A stretch of DNA of 64,000 nucleotides from Kineosporia succinea (lineage in GTDB: Bacteria > Actinomycetota > Actinomycetes > Actinomycetales > Kineosporiaceae). Every line of letters begins with the position of its first letter. Positions within the stretch are counted from its first letter, which is position 1. The stretch is from positions 2,601,241 to 2,665,240 of the forward strand of contig NZ_JAUSQZ010000001.1 in NCBI RefSeq assembly GCF_030811555.1, in the 5' to 3' direction. The notes under the pieces were generated by a model. That model saw only the letters and a list, made by a program, of their open reading frames with translations. It was not told the DNA's origin and did no database searches. A program made the translations under genes and the position numbers. Below, in pieces: positions 8,015 through 15,803 of this stretch.

Positions 8015-8929
8015 TCAGAGCCGGGCGTCGACGTCGGAGTTCGCCGACAGGTAGCGGCCCACGTCCACGCGCCGCTTCACCGTGGAACGGCGCGCGACCG
8101 CGTCCACGTACGCGTCCCGGCGCCGGCCCCGCGCGCCCTGCGAGGGATTGGTGACGGCGCCCGCGCCCGCCTTGGCGTCGGCCTCGAGCAGACGGGACAG
8201 GGCCTCCCGCAACAGTTCCAGGCCCTCGGCGCGCAGCTGCGAGACCCGGGACTGGGTCACGTTGAGCTCGGTCGCCAGCTCGGTGAGCGGACGGCTCTCC
8301 AGGTAGTACCCGCTGACCACCTTGCGCAGGCGGTCGGGCAACTCGGCGATGGCGTCGCGCAGATACCCCACGCGTTCGGCCGCGACCAGGGCGTCCTCCG
8401 GCTGGGGGGCCGGATCGCGCAGTGTCGCCGCCAGTCCCTCTCCCTCGGGGGTGAAGGAGTCGAGGGACAGCAGGGAAGCCCGGTCCTGACCGCCGCGGAT
8501 CTCGCCGATCTCGCTCTCGGTCAGACCCGAGGCGGCCGCGAGTTCACTGTCGACCGGGGTACGCCCGAGGGCCACGGTCAGCGCCTCGGAGGTCGCGGCC
8601 AGGGCCCGGGCCCGGCTGCGCAGCGAACGGGTCGCCCAGTCGCGCTGCCGCATCTGGTCGATCATCGCGCCGCGGATGCGGGTGTTGGCGAACCGCGCGA
8701 ACGGTACGCCCAGGCTGGGGTCGAACGATTGCGCCGCCTGCACGAGGGCGAGCGCGCCGGCGCCGGTGAGGTCGTCGGAGTCCAGGTGCCGCGGTAGGCG
8801 TGAGGAGGTCTCCCTGGCGATGTAACCCACCAGGGGCAGGTGCTCACGAACCAGGGCCTCCACCTCTGCCGCCGAACGGGGGGAGGCGGTCTTCCCGGAC
8901 GTCGGGGGGGAGTTCAGAAGATCGGCCAC
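8015..8929 (-). CDS. fliA: Flagellar sigma factor, FliA/WhiG family
   Basis: This alternative sigma factor of the sigma-28 type directs RNA polymerase to late flagellar promoters. Region 2 is clear (HLPLVGYIARETSS, then DSDDLTGAGALALVQAAQSFDPSLGVPFARFANTRIRGAMIDQMRQRDWATRSLR), and region 4 with its helix-turn-helix is in LPDRLRKVVSGYYLESRPLTELATELNVTQSRVSQLRAEGLELL. I start at the GTG giving VADLLNSPP; the open frame extends 74 codons further but without family similarity. That gives 304 residues, a little long because of a basic C-terminal tail. Flagellin follows immediately on the same strand. Confidence 0.88.
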   Translation of the reverse strand: MADLLNSPPTSGKTASPRSAAEVEALVREHLPLVGYIARETSSRLPRHLDSDDLTGAGALALVQAAQSFDPSLGVPFARFANTRIRGAMIDQMRQRDWATRSLRSRARALAATSEALTVALGRTPVDSELAAASGLTESEIGEIRGGQDRASLLSLDSFTPEGEGLAATLRDPAPQPEDALVAAERVGYLRDAIAELPDRLRKVVSGYYLESRPLTELATELNVTQSRVSQLRAEGLELLREALSRLLEADAKAGAGAVTNPSQGARGRRRDAYVDAVARRSTVKRRVDVGRYLSANSDVDARL

Positions 8930-9254
8930 GGTTGCTCTTCGACCGCTGGGTGCCCCGGCTCGACCGCCGTGCAGGGGTTTTCCGGGTTTGCATCCGGATG
9001 GAGCAACTACGCCCGGACGGGTGAGACCGGATCGGCCCTCAGGGCTCAGGTCGGCGCCCCGGATGCCGACAGGCTTGACAGGCCACTTCGTCGCAGGGGG
9101 CCTCGTGCGGTGTGAACGGAAGCCGCCGCACGGATGAATGCCACGACGCATCGGTCAGCATCCCGGTGCTCGCGCCGATCGAATGACCGGAGAACGCCTC
9201 CGGTGCCCAAGGACCTGAACTTACCGCCGTCGGAACCCCTTTGGAGATCACCCG
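8930..9254. promoter_or_regulatory. Divergent control region between the sigma factor and flgN
   Basis: About 325 bases separate the two divergent flagellar transcripts, and I see no gene in them. On the plus strand, GCCGATCG at 9174-9181 with TCAG 15 bases upstream resembles the candidate flagellin promoter and would drive flgN-flgK-flgL. TTTGGAGAT at 9239-9247 is a reasonable ribosome site for flgN. Confidence 0.4.
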
Positions 9255-9752
9255 ATGAGCCTTCCCGATCTCGCCGCCGTGCTCTGGCGACAGCGAGAAC
9301 TGATCGAGCGGCTCTGTTACCGCCTGGAGTGCGAGCAGCTTCTGCTCGCCGCGGGCCGGATGAACAGAATTGCGTTCGCCGTGTCCGAGGTGGAGACGGT
9401 CGTCGAGGACCTGCAGGTGCTGGAACTCCAGCGCGGCGCCGCGGCCGACCGGGCCGCCGTCGAGCTGGGCCTGCCCGCCGGCAGCGGTCTGTCCGACCTC
9501 GCCGCGGCCGCCCAGCCGCCGTGGACCGGCGTGCTCCTGGAGCACCGGGCCGCCCTGATCGCCCTGACCGCCGAGCTGCACGCTCTCGCGGACGCCAACA
9601 AGACCATGATCAGCAGCGGCATGGCGCTGGTCGAGGCCGCAATGAACTCTCTCGGTTCGCTCGTCCCGCAGCAGGCGGTGGGGTACGACGCGACCGGCCA
9701 TGCCGACTCAGTTGCCGGGCGTCTGCCCGCCGTCATCGATCGGGTGCTGTGA
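9255..9752 (+). CDS. flgN: Flagellar chaperone FlgN-like protein
   Basis: FlgN-family proteins hold the hook-filament junction proteins FlgK and FlgL before export. This 165-residue, all-helical protein begins LPDLAAVLWRQRELIERLCYRLECEQLLLAAGR and ends with a helix containing ALADANKTMISSGMALVEAAMNSLG, the layout of the FlgN family. It lies four bases before flgK and is clearly co-transcribed with it. Sequence identity within this family is low, so the call rests on helix pattern plus position. Confidence 0.82.
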   Translation: MSLPDLAAVLWRQRELIERLCYRLECEQLLLAAGRMNRIAFAVSEVETVVEDLQVLELQRGAAADRAAVELGLPAGSGLSDLAAAAQPPWTGVLLEHRAALIALTAELHALADANKTMISSGMALVEAAMNSLGSLVPQQAVGYDATGHADSVAGRLPAVIDRVL

Positions 9753-9756
9753 TCAC

Positions 9757-11178
9757 ATGAGTTTCAACATCCTGGGCAACGGACTGACCGGGTTGCAGGC
9801 GTCTCAGCAGGCGCTGAATGTGATCAGCCAGAACATCGCCAATGCCAGCACACCGGGATACGTGCGCCAGCGCGCCATCCTGGAGAGCCAGCAGACCGCG
9901 CCGGGCGCGGCGAACGTCTACACCGGTAACAGCACCCAGTTCATGGGTGTCGCCGTCACCGGGGTGGAGCGCATCGCCAGCGCCTTCAAGCAGGCCGCGC
10001 TCAACAGCGCCATCGGCAAGCAGGAGGCGCTGTCGGCGCAGGCCGCCCCGCTGGACAACGTCCAGGGGCTGCTGCAGGAGCCCGGCACCACCGGTTTCGC
10101 GAGCCAGCTCAACCAGTTCTACACGTCCTGGTCGAACCTCGGGAACGCGCCCACGACGGGCACTTCCGACGGTGGCGCGGTGATCAACGGTGCCGCCGCC
10201 GGCGTGGTGATCCAGCAGGCGAACACCCTCGCCTCCTCGCTCAACACCCTGTCGCAGGGCGTGGCCTCGGAGTACGGCAACCAGTACGCCAACCTGACCG
10301 GCGTCGTCGACCAGGTCAACGCCGCCGTGCAGAAGGTCGCGCAGCTCAACCAGCAGATCCTGCAGGGCCAGGGCTCCGGCTCCAACGTCAACTCCCTGCT
10401 CGACCAGCGTGACCAGGCGGCCACCGAGATCGTGCGGCTGACCGGCGCCACGGCGGTCACCGACGACGAGGGCGTGATGCAGGTCGCGGTCTCGGGCGTG
10501 ACCCTGGTGCAGGGCAACGCCTTCAACACGGTGTCGATCACCGGTTCGCCCACCATCGACGACAACCCGGACAACCCGGTCTCGCTGATGGTCGGCACGG
10601 TCAAGGCCGTGCCCTCGGGCGGCCAGGCCGCCGGCGTGCTCTCGGCCCTGAACACCGATCTGCCCCGGATCAGCGACACTCTCGACACCGTGGCCAACGG
10701 CCTGCGGGACGCCGTGAACTCCGTGCACACCTCGGGTTACACGCTCGCCGGTACTCCGGGTGGGGAGTTCTTCACCGGAGAAGGCGCCCGGGGGCTCACG
10801 GTGGCGGTGGGTTCGGCCGATGAACTGGCCATCTCGTCGGTGTCGAGTGCCTCGACGGACGGGAGCAACGCGCAGAAGATCGGCCGCCTCGTCGACGCGG
10901 CGGCGGCCTCGGCGGCCCTGAACGGGGCCACCGCCCCGCAGACGGTCTACACCTCGATGGTGACCCAGATCGGTACCCAGCTGCAGGGTCTCAACACCGC
11001 GATCGACTCCCAGGCCGGGATCGTCGCGACGGCCCAGTCGGCCGTGGACTCCGAGTCAGGCGTCGACCTGAACGAGGAACTCACCAACATGATCCTCTTC
11101 CAGCGGTCCTTCCAGGCGAACTCCCGGGTGATCTCGGCCGCCGACGAAATGCTCCAGTCTCTGATCGGAATGGTGTGA
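9757..11178 (+). CDS. flgK: Flagellar hook-filament junction protein FlgK (HAP1)
   Basis: FlgK links the hook to the filament. The N-terminus (MSFNILGNGLTGLQASQQALNVISQNIANASTPGYVRQR) and C-terminus (DLNEELTNMILFQRSFQANSRVISAADEMLQSLIGMV) are the paired flagellar rod/HAP signatures. I start at the ATG after the flgN stop; a longer in-frame extension would overlap flgN. The 473 residues are normal for FlgK. flgL follows after only four bases. Confidence 0.96.
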   Translation: MSFNILGNGLTGLQASQQALNVISQNIANASTPGYVRQRAILESQQTAPGAANVYTGNSTQFMGVAVTGVERIASAFKQAALNSAIGKQEALSAQAAPLDNVQGLLQEPGTTGFASQLNQFYTSWSNLGNAPTTGTSDGGAVINGAAAGVVIQQANTLASSLNTLSQGVASEYGNQYANLTGVVDQVNAAVQKVAQLNQQILQGQGSGSNVNSLLDQRDQAATEIVRLTGATAVTDDEGVMQVAVSGVTLVQGNAFNTVSITGSPTIDDNPDNPVSLMVGTVKAVPSGGQAAGVLSALNTDLPRISDTLDTVANGLRDAVNSVHTSGYTLAGTPGGEFFTGEGARGLTVAVGSADELAISSVSSASTDGSNAQKIGRLVDAAAASAALNGATAPQTVYTSMVTQIGTQLQGLNTAIDSQAGIVATAQSAVDSESGVDLNEELTNMILFQRSFQANSRVISAADEMLQSLIGMV

Positions 11179-11182
11179 CGAC

Positions 11183-12040
11183 ATGGCTAGGGTGACCACG
11201 CTCGGCCAGGTGAACCAGTCGCTGGCCGCGCTTCAGGCCAGTCAGACGGCGGCCTCGCGTCTGCAGGAGCAGGCGGCCAGCGGCAAGCGCATCAACAAGG
11301 CGAGCGACGACCCGCAGGGTGCCGCCATCTCGATGCAGCTGCGCGACCGGCAGGCGGCGAACACGCAGTACGCCCGCAACGGTGACTTCGCCAACGGCCA
11401 GCTCTCCACGGTCGACAGCACGCTGCAGTCGATCGTCACCCGGTTCAACCAGGTGCGCAGCAACGTGATCGCGACGACCACCACCACGAACCAGCAGTCG
11501 CGCACCGCGCTCGCCGCCCAGGTCGAGCAGATCAAGGGCGAGCTGCAGGGCCTGTACAACACCCAGTACCAGGGGCGGTCCGTCTTCGGCGGTACCTCAC
11601 CCCTCGGAGCGGTCGACGCCTCCGGGGCCTACGTCGGTGACGGCAACCCGGTGACGGTGCAGCTCAACGCATCGTCCACCGTGCGCGTCGACGTCGACGG
11701 GGCCACGATCGGGGCCGGCGACTTCAGCGCTCTGCTCGACGAGATCTCGGCCGGTATCGAGAACGGTGACGCCGCCGACAGTCTCGCCGCTCTGGACTCG
11801 CTGATCAACAGCGTGATCACCGCCAACGGCAACGTCGGCGCGGTCCAGAACCGGGTCACCTCGAGCCAGACCGCGATCACGGCGCAGAACGCCGACCTGA
11901 CCGTCTCGCTCGCCGAGAACGAGGACGTCGACTACGCCGAGGTCCTCACCAAGTTCTCGTCCCAGCAGGTGGCCTACCAGGCCGCCCTGGGCGTGACGGC
12001 ACGCATCAACCAGACGTCCCTCCTCGATTTCCTGAAGTAA
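11183..12040 (+). CDS. flgL: Flagellar hook-filament junction protein FlgL (HAP3)
   Basis: FlgL is the second junction protein, flagellin-like at both ends. The N-terminal helix (QVNQSLAALQASQTAASRLQEQAASGKRINKASDDPQGAAISMQLRDRQAANTQYARN) and the C-terminal segment (DVDYAEVLTKFSSQQVAYQAALGVTARINQTSLLDFLK) fit the family. The 285 residues are typical. It ends the flgN-flgK-flgL unit, followed by a strong hairpin before fliW. Confidence 0.95.
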   Translation: MARVTTLGQVNQSLAALQASQTAASRLQEQAASGKRINKASDDPQGAAISMQLRDRQAANTQYARNGDFANGQLSTVDSTLQSIVTRFNQVRSNVIATTTTTNQQSRTALAAQVEQIKGELQGLYNTQYQGRSVFGGTSPLGAVDASGAYVGDGNPVTVQLNASSTVRVDVDGATIGAGDFSALLDEISAGIENGDAADSLAALDSLINSVITANGNVGAVQNRVTSSQTAITAQNADLTVSLAENEDVDYAEVLTKFSSQQVAYQAALGVTARINQTSLLDFLK

Positions 12041-12079
12041 CGGTCGAGATGCGTGCAGGAGGCGCGCATCCCGACTGAA

Positions 12080-12112
12080 GGGTCCGTGCCCGGGTGTCCC
12101 GGGCACGGACCC
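12080..12112 (+). terminator. Hairpin after flgL
   Basis: GGGTCCGTGCCCGGG and CCCGGGCACGGACCC form a perfect 15-bp stem with a three-base loop 40 bases past the flgL stop. No T run follows, so it may stabilise the 3' end or act as a weak terminator. It sets flgKL apart from fliW. Confidence 0.5.
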
Positions 12113-12195
12113 GTGACCAAGGTGCGTGCAACCGTGCGCACCGGAGCCAAGAGGTGACCCGTTCCGGCGGGTCACCAGGATGGGGTGACAGGTCC

Positions 12196-12624
12196 ATGCA
12201 TCCTGCTCTTCTCACCAACGCCAATTCCGGGACGGCGAGCACCGAAGTCCCCGAGATCAACTTCATCCGTCCGATTCCCGGGTTCAGCGATCTGCGGCAC
12301 TTCGCGCTGGCCCGGCTCGACGACAGGGAGACGCTGATCTCGGAACTGAGGAGCCTGGAGCGCCCGGAGGTACGGTTCGTCGTCACGACGCCGGCGATCT
12401 TCTTCAGCGACTACGTGGTCCAGCTCGACGATCAGGACTGCGAACAGCTGGGGCTGGAGTCGGCCGCCGACGCGTTGATCCTGACCGTCCTGACCCCGGG
12501 TCAGGACGCGAAGTCGACGACGGCGAACCTTTTGGCACCCATGGTGATCAACGCCCGGACCCGGGCTGCGGCCCAGGTCATCCTCACGGGTTCGGACTGG
12601 CCGGTACGCGCGCCACTGGGTTGA
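12196..12624 (+). CDS. fliW: Flagellar assembly factor FliW
   Basis: FliW binds flagellin and, when flagellin is exported, is freed to inhibit CsrA. The 142-residue protein has the family features: an N-terminal strand leading to INFIRPIPGFSDLRHFALARLD, a central FFSDYVVQLDDQDCEQLGL segment, and the conserved TANLLAPMVINARTRAAAQVIL motif. I start at the ATG giving MHPALLTNAN; the frame is open for 34 codons more but overlaps the hairpin region. csrA follows about 100 bases downstream on the same strand, the usual fliW-csrA pair. Confidence 0.93.
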   Translation: MHPALLTNANSGTASTEVPEINFIRPIPGFSDLRHFALARLDDRETLISELRSLERPEVRFVVTTPAIFFSDYVVQLDDQDCEQLGLESAADALILTVLTPGQDAKSTTANLLAPMVINARTRAAAQVILTGSDWPVRAPLG

Positions 12625-12726
12625 TCGGTGCTTACTATCCGCTAGCCTCTCCTCACGGCCTGAAGTCGGCCGTGGTCGCGGCCCCTTGCTGATCGCGATC
12701 CAACGGGGTCCAGGGAGGGAGCCGCG

Positions 12727-13356
12727 GTGCTGGTACTGACACGCCGAGCAGGCGAGAGCATCGTGATCGGGGACGACGTGCGAGTCGTGGTCCTCGACGT
12801 GCGAGGAGACACCGTCCGCCTCGGGATCGAGGCCCCGCGCAGCATTCAGGTGCACCGCGCGGAGGTCTACGCCGAGGTTCAGGCCGCCAACGCGGCCGCG
12901 GCGGCCTCCGGGGAGAGTCTTGAGGAAGTGGCCGAGAGGCTGCGCCGCATGGCTCGCCCGGTGGTCCCTCGCCCGACCGCGCCGCATCGTCAGCAGGGCG
13001 AACGGCGGGGTGGGTCCGGGCGCTCGACGCCCAAGCCCGGTCCGCCGGGCGCACGACCGGGCCAGACCGGTCAGGCGCCCCAGCAGGCTCAGCCGGCGGA
13101 TGTGGCACCGAACGACCAGTCCGACCAGAACCACCGTGTCCAGCCGTCTTCCGAGGCGGCGGGGCAGCCGGTACCCGGCGCGGATTCGCGCCCGGTGCCG
13201 GCACCTCCGGCCCGGGATGCCGGTGTGGGTACGCTCCGGGCTCCGGCGCGGCCCCTTCCGGCCCCACCGCGGTCGGGTGCGCCGAAACCCGGTCCGCTCG
13301 GGCCGATCCCGCGGCCCGGTGTGCCTTCCGAGGAGACCGAGTCCGACAGCGTCTAG
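12727..13356 (+). CDS. csrA: Carbon storage regulator CsrA with a long proline-rich C-terminal tail
   Basis: CsrA is an RNA-binding dimer that blocks translation at GGA motifs. Residues 1-60 are canonical (MLVLTRRAGESIVIGDDVRV, then GDTVRLGIEAPRSIQVHRAEVYAEV), followed by a short helix with LEEVAERLRRM. Ordinary CsrA stops near residue 60-80, but here the frame continues to 209 residues. The tail is about 125 residues rich in Pro, Gly, Ala and Arg and probably disordered. The GTG start has a good GGGAGGGA ribosome site. The stop is followed within 20 bases by a textbook terminator, so the long frame is not a mis-call at the 3' end. Confidence 0.93.
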   Translation: MLVLTRRAGESIVIGDDVRVVVLDVRGDTVRLGIEAPRSIQVHRAEVYAEVQAANAAAAASGESLEEVAERLRRMARPVVPRPTAPHRQQGERRGGSGRSTPKPGPPGARPGQTGQAPQQAQPADVAPNDQSDQNHRVQPSSEAAGQPVPGADSRPVPAPPARDAGVGTLRAPARPLPAPPRSGAPKPGPLGPIPRPGVPSEETESDSV

Positions 13357-13373
13357 GTCATCTCGCGGGAGCA

Positions 13374-13410
13374 GGGCCCGGTCTGGTTCGCCAGGCCGGG
13401 CCCTTCTTCT
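13374..13410 (+). terminator. csrA terminator with TTCG tetraloop
   Basis: GGGCCCGGTCTGG and CCAGGCCGGGCCC pair through 13 positions (one G-T) around a TTCG tetraloop, followed by TTCTTCTCGTT. It begins 18 bases after the csrA stop and is the clearest intrinsic terminator in the window. Confidence 0.85.
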
Positions 13411-13420
13411 CGTTCTGAAA

Positions 13421-13491
13421 GTCCTGTGAAACACCGATGGTGGACGTCCCGGTCACCTCGACCGGAACGTCCACCATCGGTGTTTCAGGAC
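13421..13491. terminator. Long inverted repeat between convergent genes
   Basis: A 71-base inverted repeat has arms of more than 30 bases, disturbed only by a two-base insertion and one mismatch, around a five-base ACCTC loop. It overlaps the last codons and stop of the minus-strand Fe-S protein gene, and could end transcription from both sides. Confidence 0.6.
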
Positions 13492-15731
13492 TCCTGGGGC
13501 TCCTTGCCGCGCTGCACCGCCGCGAGCAGCATCTGCGCCACGTCGAGCACCTGCACCTCCTCGCGGGCCTGCCCCTGCGACTGCTGGGCGGTCAGCCCGT
13601 CGGAGAGCATGACCCGGCAGAACGGGCAGCCCACCGCGATGGTGTCGGCGCCGGTCGCGACCGCCTCGGCGGTGCGGGTGACATTGATGCGCTGACCGAG
13701 CTTCTCCTCCATCCACATCCGGGCCCCGCCGGCGCCGCAGCAGAACGCCCGCTCCTGGTTGCGGGGCATCTCGCGCAGCTCGATCCCGGGCAGTGAGCCG
13801 ATCAGCTCACGCGGCGGTTCGTAGATGCCGTTGTGCCGCCCGATGTAGCAGGGGTCGTGGTAGGTCGCTGCACTGGTACTGCCCCCTTCGACCGGGGCGA
13901 CGGGAGTCAGCTTCTTGTCCCGCACCAGGCGGTTGAGCAACTGCGTGTGATGGACGACCTCGTAGGTGCCGCCCAGCTGCGGGTACTCGTTCTGGATGGT
14001 GTTGAAGCAGTGGGCGCAGGAGACCACGATCTTGGTCGCCTTGGACTCGTTGAGCACCTCGACGTTCTGACTGGCCAGCTGCTGGAAGAGGAACTCGTTG
14101 CCGGACCGGCGGGCCGAGTCACCGGTGCAGGCCTCGCCGTCGCCCAGCACCGCGAAGTCCACGCCGGCCTCGTTGAGCAGCTCGGCGATGGCCACGGTGG
14201 TCTTCTTCTGCCGGTCCTCGTAGGCGCCTGCGCAGCCGACCCAGAACAGGTACTCGACCTCGGTCAGGTCTTCGATGTCGGAGCCGACCTGCTTGACCTC
14301 GAACGACAGGCCCTTGGCCCAGTCCATGCGCAGCCGGGGTTTCAGGCCCCACGGGTTGCCGTTCTTCTCGAGGTTCTTGAACAGGCCGTTCAGCTCGTTG
14401 GGGAAGGCCGACTCGATCAGCACCTGGTAGCGGCGCATGTCGACGATGTGGTCGACGTGCTCGATGTCGACCGGGCACTGCTCCACGCAGGCGCCGCAGG
14501 TGACGCACGACCAGAGCACGTCGGGGTCGATGATGCCTGAATCGGCGTTGTAGGCGGCCAGAGGGTTGTCCTCGTAGCCGGTCTCACCGATGAGGGGGCG
14601 CTCGGCGATGCTCGCGGCCGGTGCCAGCGACTCGTCCTTGCGGGCCTCCTCGGACGCCAGCAGCCACGGTGCCTTGGCGTAGGCGTGGTCGCGCAGCGCC
14701 ATGATCATCATCTTCGGCGAGAGCGGCTTGTCGGTGTTCCAGGCCGGGCACTGCGACTGACAACGACCGCACTCGGTGCAGGTGCTGAAGTCGAGCAGGC
14801 CCTTCCAGGTGAAGTTCTCGATCTTGCCCACGCCCAGCGCGGCGTCTTCGTCGAGCTCGTCGACGTTCTCGAAGTCGAGCACCTCGCCCTTGATCGAGAT
14901 GGGCTGCAGAGGGCCGAGGCTCGTGGTGCTGCCGGTTCGGCCCTCGCCGATGCGCAGGGCCGTGGGGTTGCGCTTGAACCAGATGTTGGGGAAGGCGAGG
15001 AACCGGTGCCAGGCCACGCCCATGGTGTTGTTGAGGCCGATGGTGATGGCCCAGGACATCGAGATCGCGATCTTGATCCCGGCGACGAGCACGATCAGGT
15101 TCTCGAGCGTGCCCTCCGACAGCCCCTCGAAGGCCCGGCCCAGGATCTGGCCGAAGGGGAAGTGCAGAGCCGTCGCGTGCGCCTCGTCCACCAGGGCGTA
15201 CTCGAGGCTGCGCAGCAGCAGCACGCAGATCAGCACGCCGAGGATGATCGCCTCGACGAAGTAGGCCTGCCAGAAGGTGGAACCGAAGAACCGCGAGCGG
15301 CGGCCCTCGCTGCGCGGATGCTGCTTCTGCCGCAGCGCGATCAGGTACACGATGCCGATCGCGCCGACCACGGTGATGCCCTCGACCGCCCACTCGTAGG
15401 GCGGGAACGAGCCGATCAGCCAGAGCGTGATGTGCGGGTCGAAGATCTGCCCGTAGGCCACGACCAGGGTGCTGAACAGCAGGCCGAAGCTGACCATGGT
15501 GAACCAGTGCGCGATCGCGACGACCGGCAGCCGGGCCATCCGGGTGTGCCCGAGGAACTCCCTCACCAGCACCCGGGTGCGCGCGACGGGGTCGCCGGCA
15601 CGTGATCGATCGGGCTCACCGAGCCGGATGACCTGCACGAACTGGTTCACGGCCCGCGTCAGCAGCGCGACCCCGGCCGCGGTCATGGCGAGGCTCACCA
15701 CGACGACCGCGATCTGGAGGGGAGTGTTCAT
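13485..15731 (-). CDS. Membrane-anchored (Fe-S)-binding reductase with CCG domains
   Basis: The first third has several membrane helices in a NarI/DsrM-like block (from PLQIAVVVVSLAMTAAGVALL onward). A ferredoxin-like pair of 4Fe-4S sites follows (CTECGRCQSQCP and CVTCGACVEQCP), then two cysteine-rich CCG domains (VGCAGAY, SCAHCFN, DPCYIGR, FCCGAGG). This layout is that of heterodisulfide-reductase-like/GlpC-like proteins common in actinobacteria (Rv0338c type), thought to pass electrons between the quinone pool and a cytoplasmic partner. The partner is not encoded nearby. I start at the ATG giving MNTPLQIAV (748 residues); the 20 upstream codons look non-coding. Confidence 0.85.
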   Translation of the reverse strand: MNTPLQIAVVVVSLAMTAAGVALLTRAVNQFVQVIRLGEPDRSRAGDPVARTRVLVREFLGHTRMARLPVVAIAHWFTMVSFGLLFSTLVVAYGQIFDPHITLWLIGSFPPYEWAVEGITVVGAIGIVYLIALRQKQHPRSEGRRSRFFGSTFWQAYFVEAIILGVLICVLLLRSLEYALVDEAHATALHFPFGQILGRAFEGLSEGTLENLIVLVAGIKIAISMSWAITIGLNNTMGVAWHRFLAFPNIWFKRNPTALRIGEGRTGSTTSLGPLQPISIKGEVLDFENVDELDEDAALGVGKIENFTWKGLLDFSTCTECGRCQSQCPAWNTDKPLSPKMMIMALRDHAYAKAPWLLASEEARKDESLAPAASIAERPLIGETGYEDNPLAAYNADSGIIDPDVLWSCVTCGACVEQCPVDIEHVDHIVDMRRYQVLIESAFPNELNGLFKNLEKNGNPWGLKPRLRMDWAKGLSFEVKQVGSDIEDLTEVEYLFWVGCAGAYEDRQKKTTVAIAELLNEAGVDFAVLGDGEACTGDSARRSGNEFLFQQLASQNVEVLNESKATKIVVSCAHCFNTIQNEYPQLGGTYEVVHHTQLLNRLVRDKKLTPVAPVEGGSTSAATYHDPCYIGRHNGIYEPPRELIGSLPGIELREMPRNQERAFCCGAGGARMWMEEKLGQRINVTRTAEAVATGADTIAVGCPFCRVMLSDGLTAQQSQGQAREEVQVLDVAQMLLAAVQRGKEPQES

Positions 15732-15803
15732 GACTGAAGTTTCGCAGTCACCGGTGGCGGCCCTGCATCGACCCGGCGTGGCGCATCTCATTCATCGCCG
15801 GGT

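Noticed and set aside
8930-9151. Upstream extension of the sigma factor by 74 codons
   Set aside because: The added residues show no sigma-factor similarity and run through the divergent promoter region; the GTG start gives the family length.
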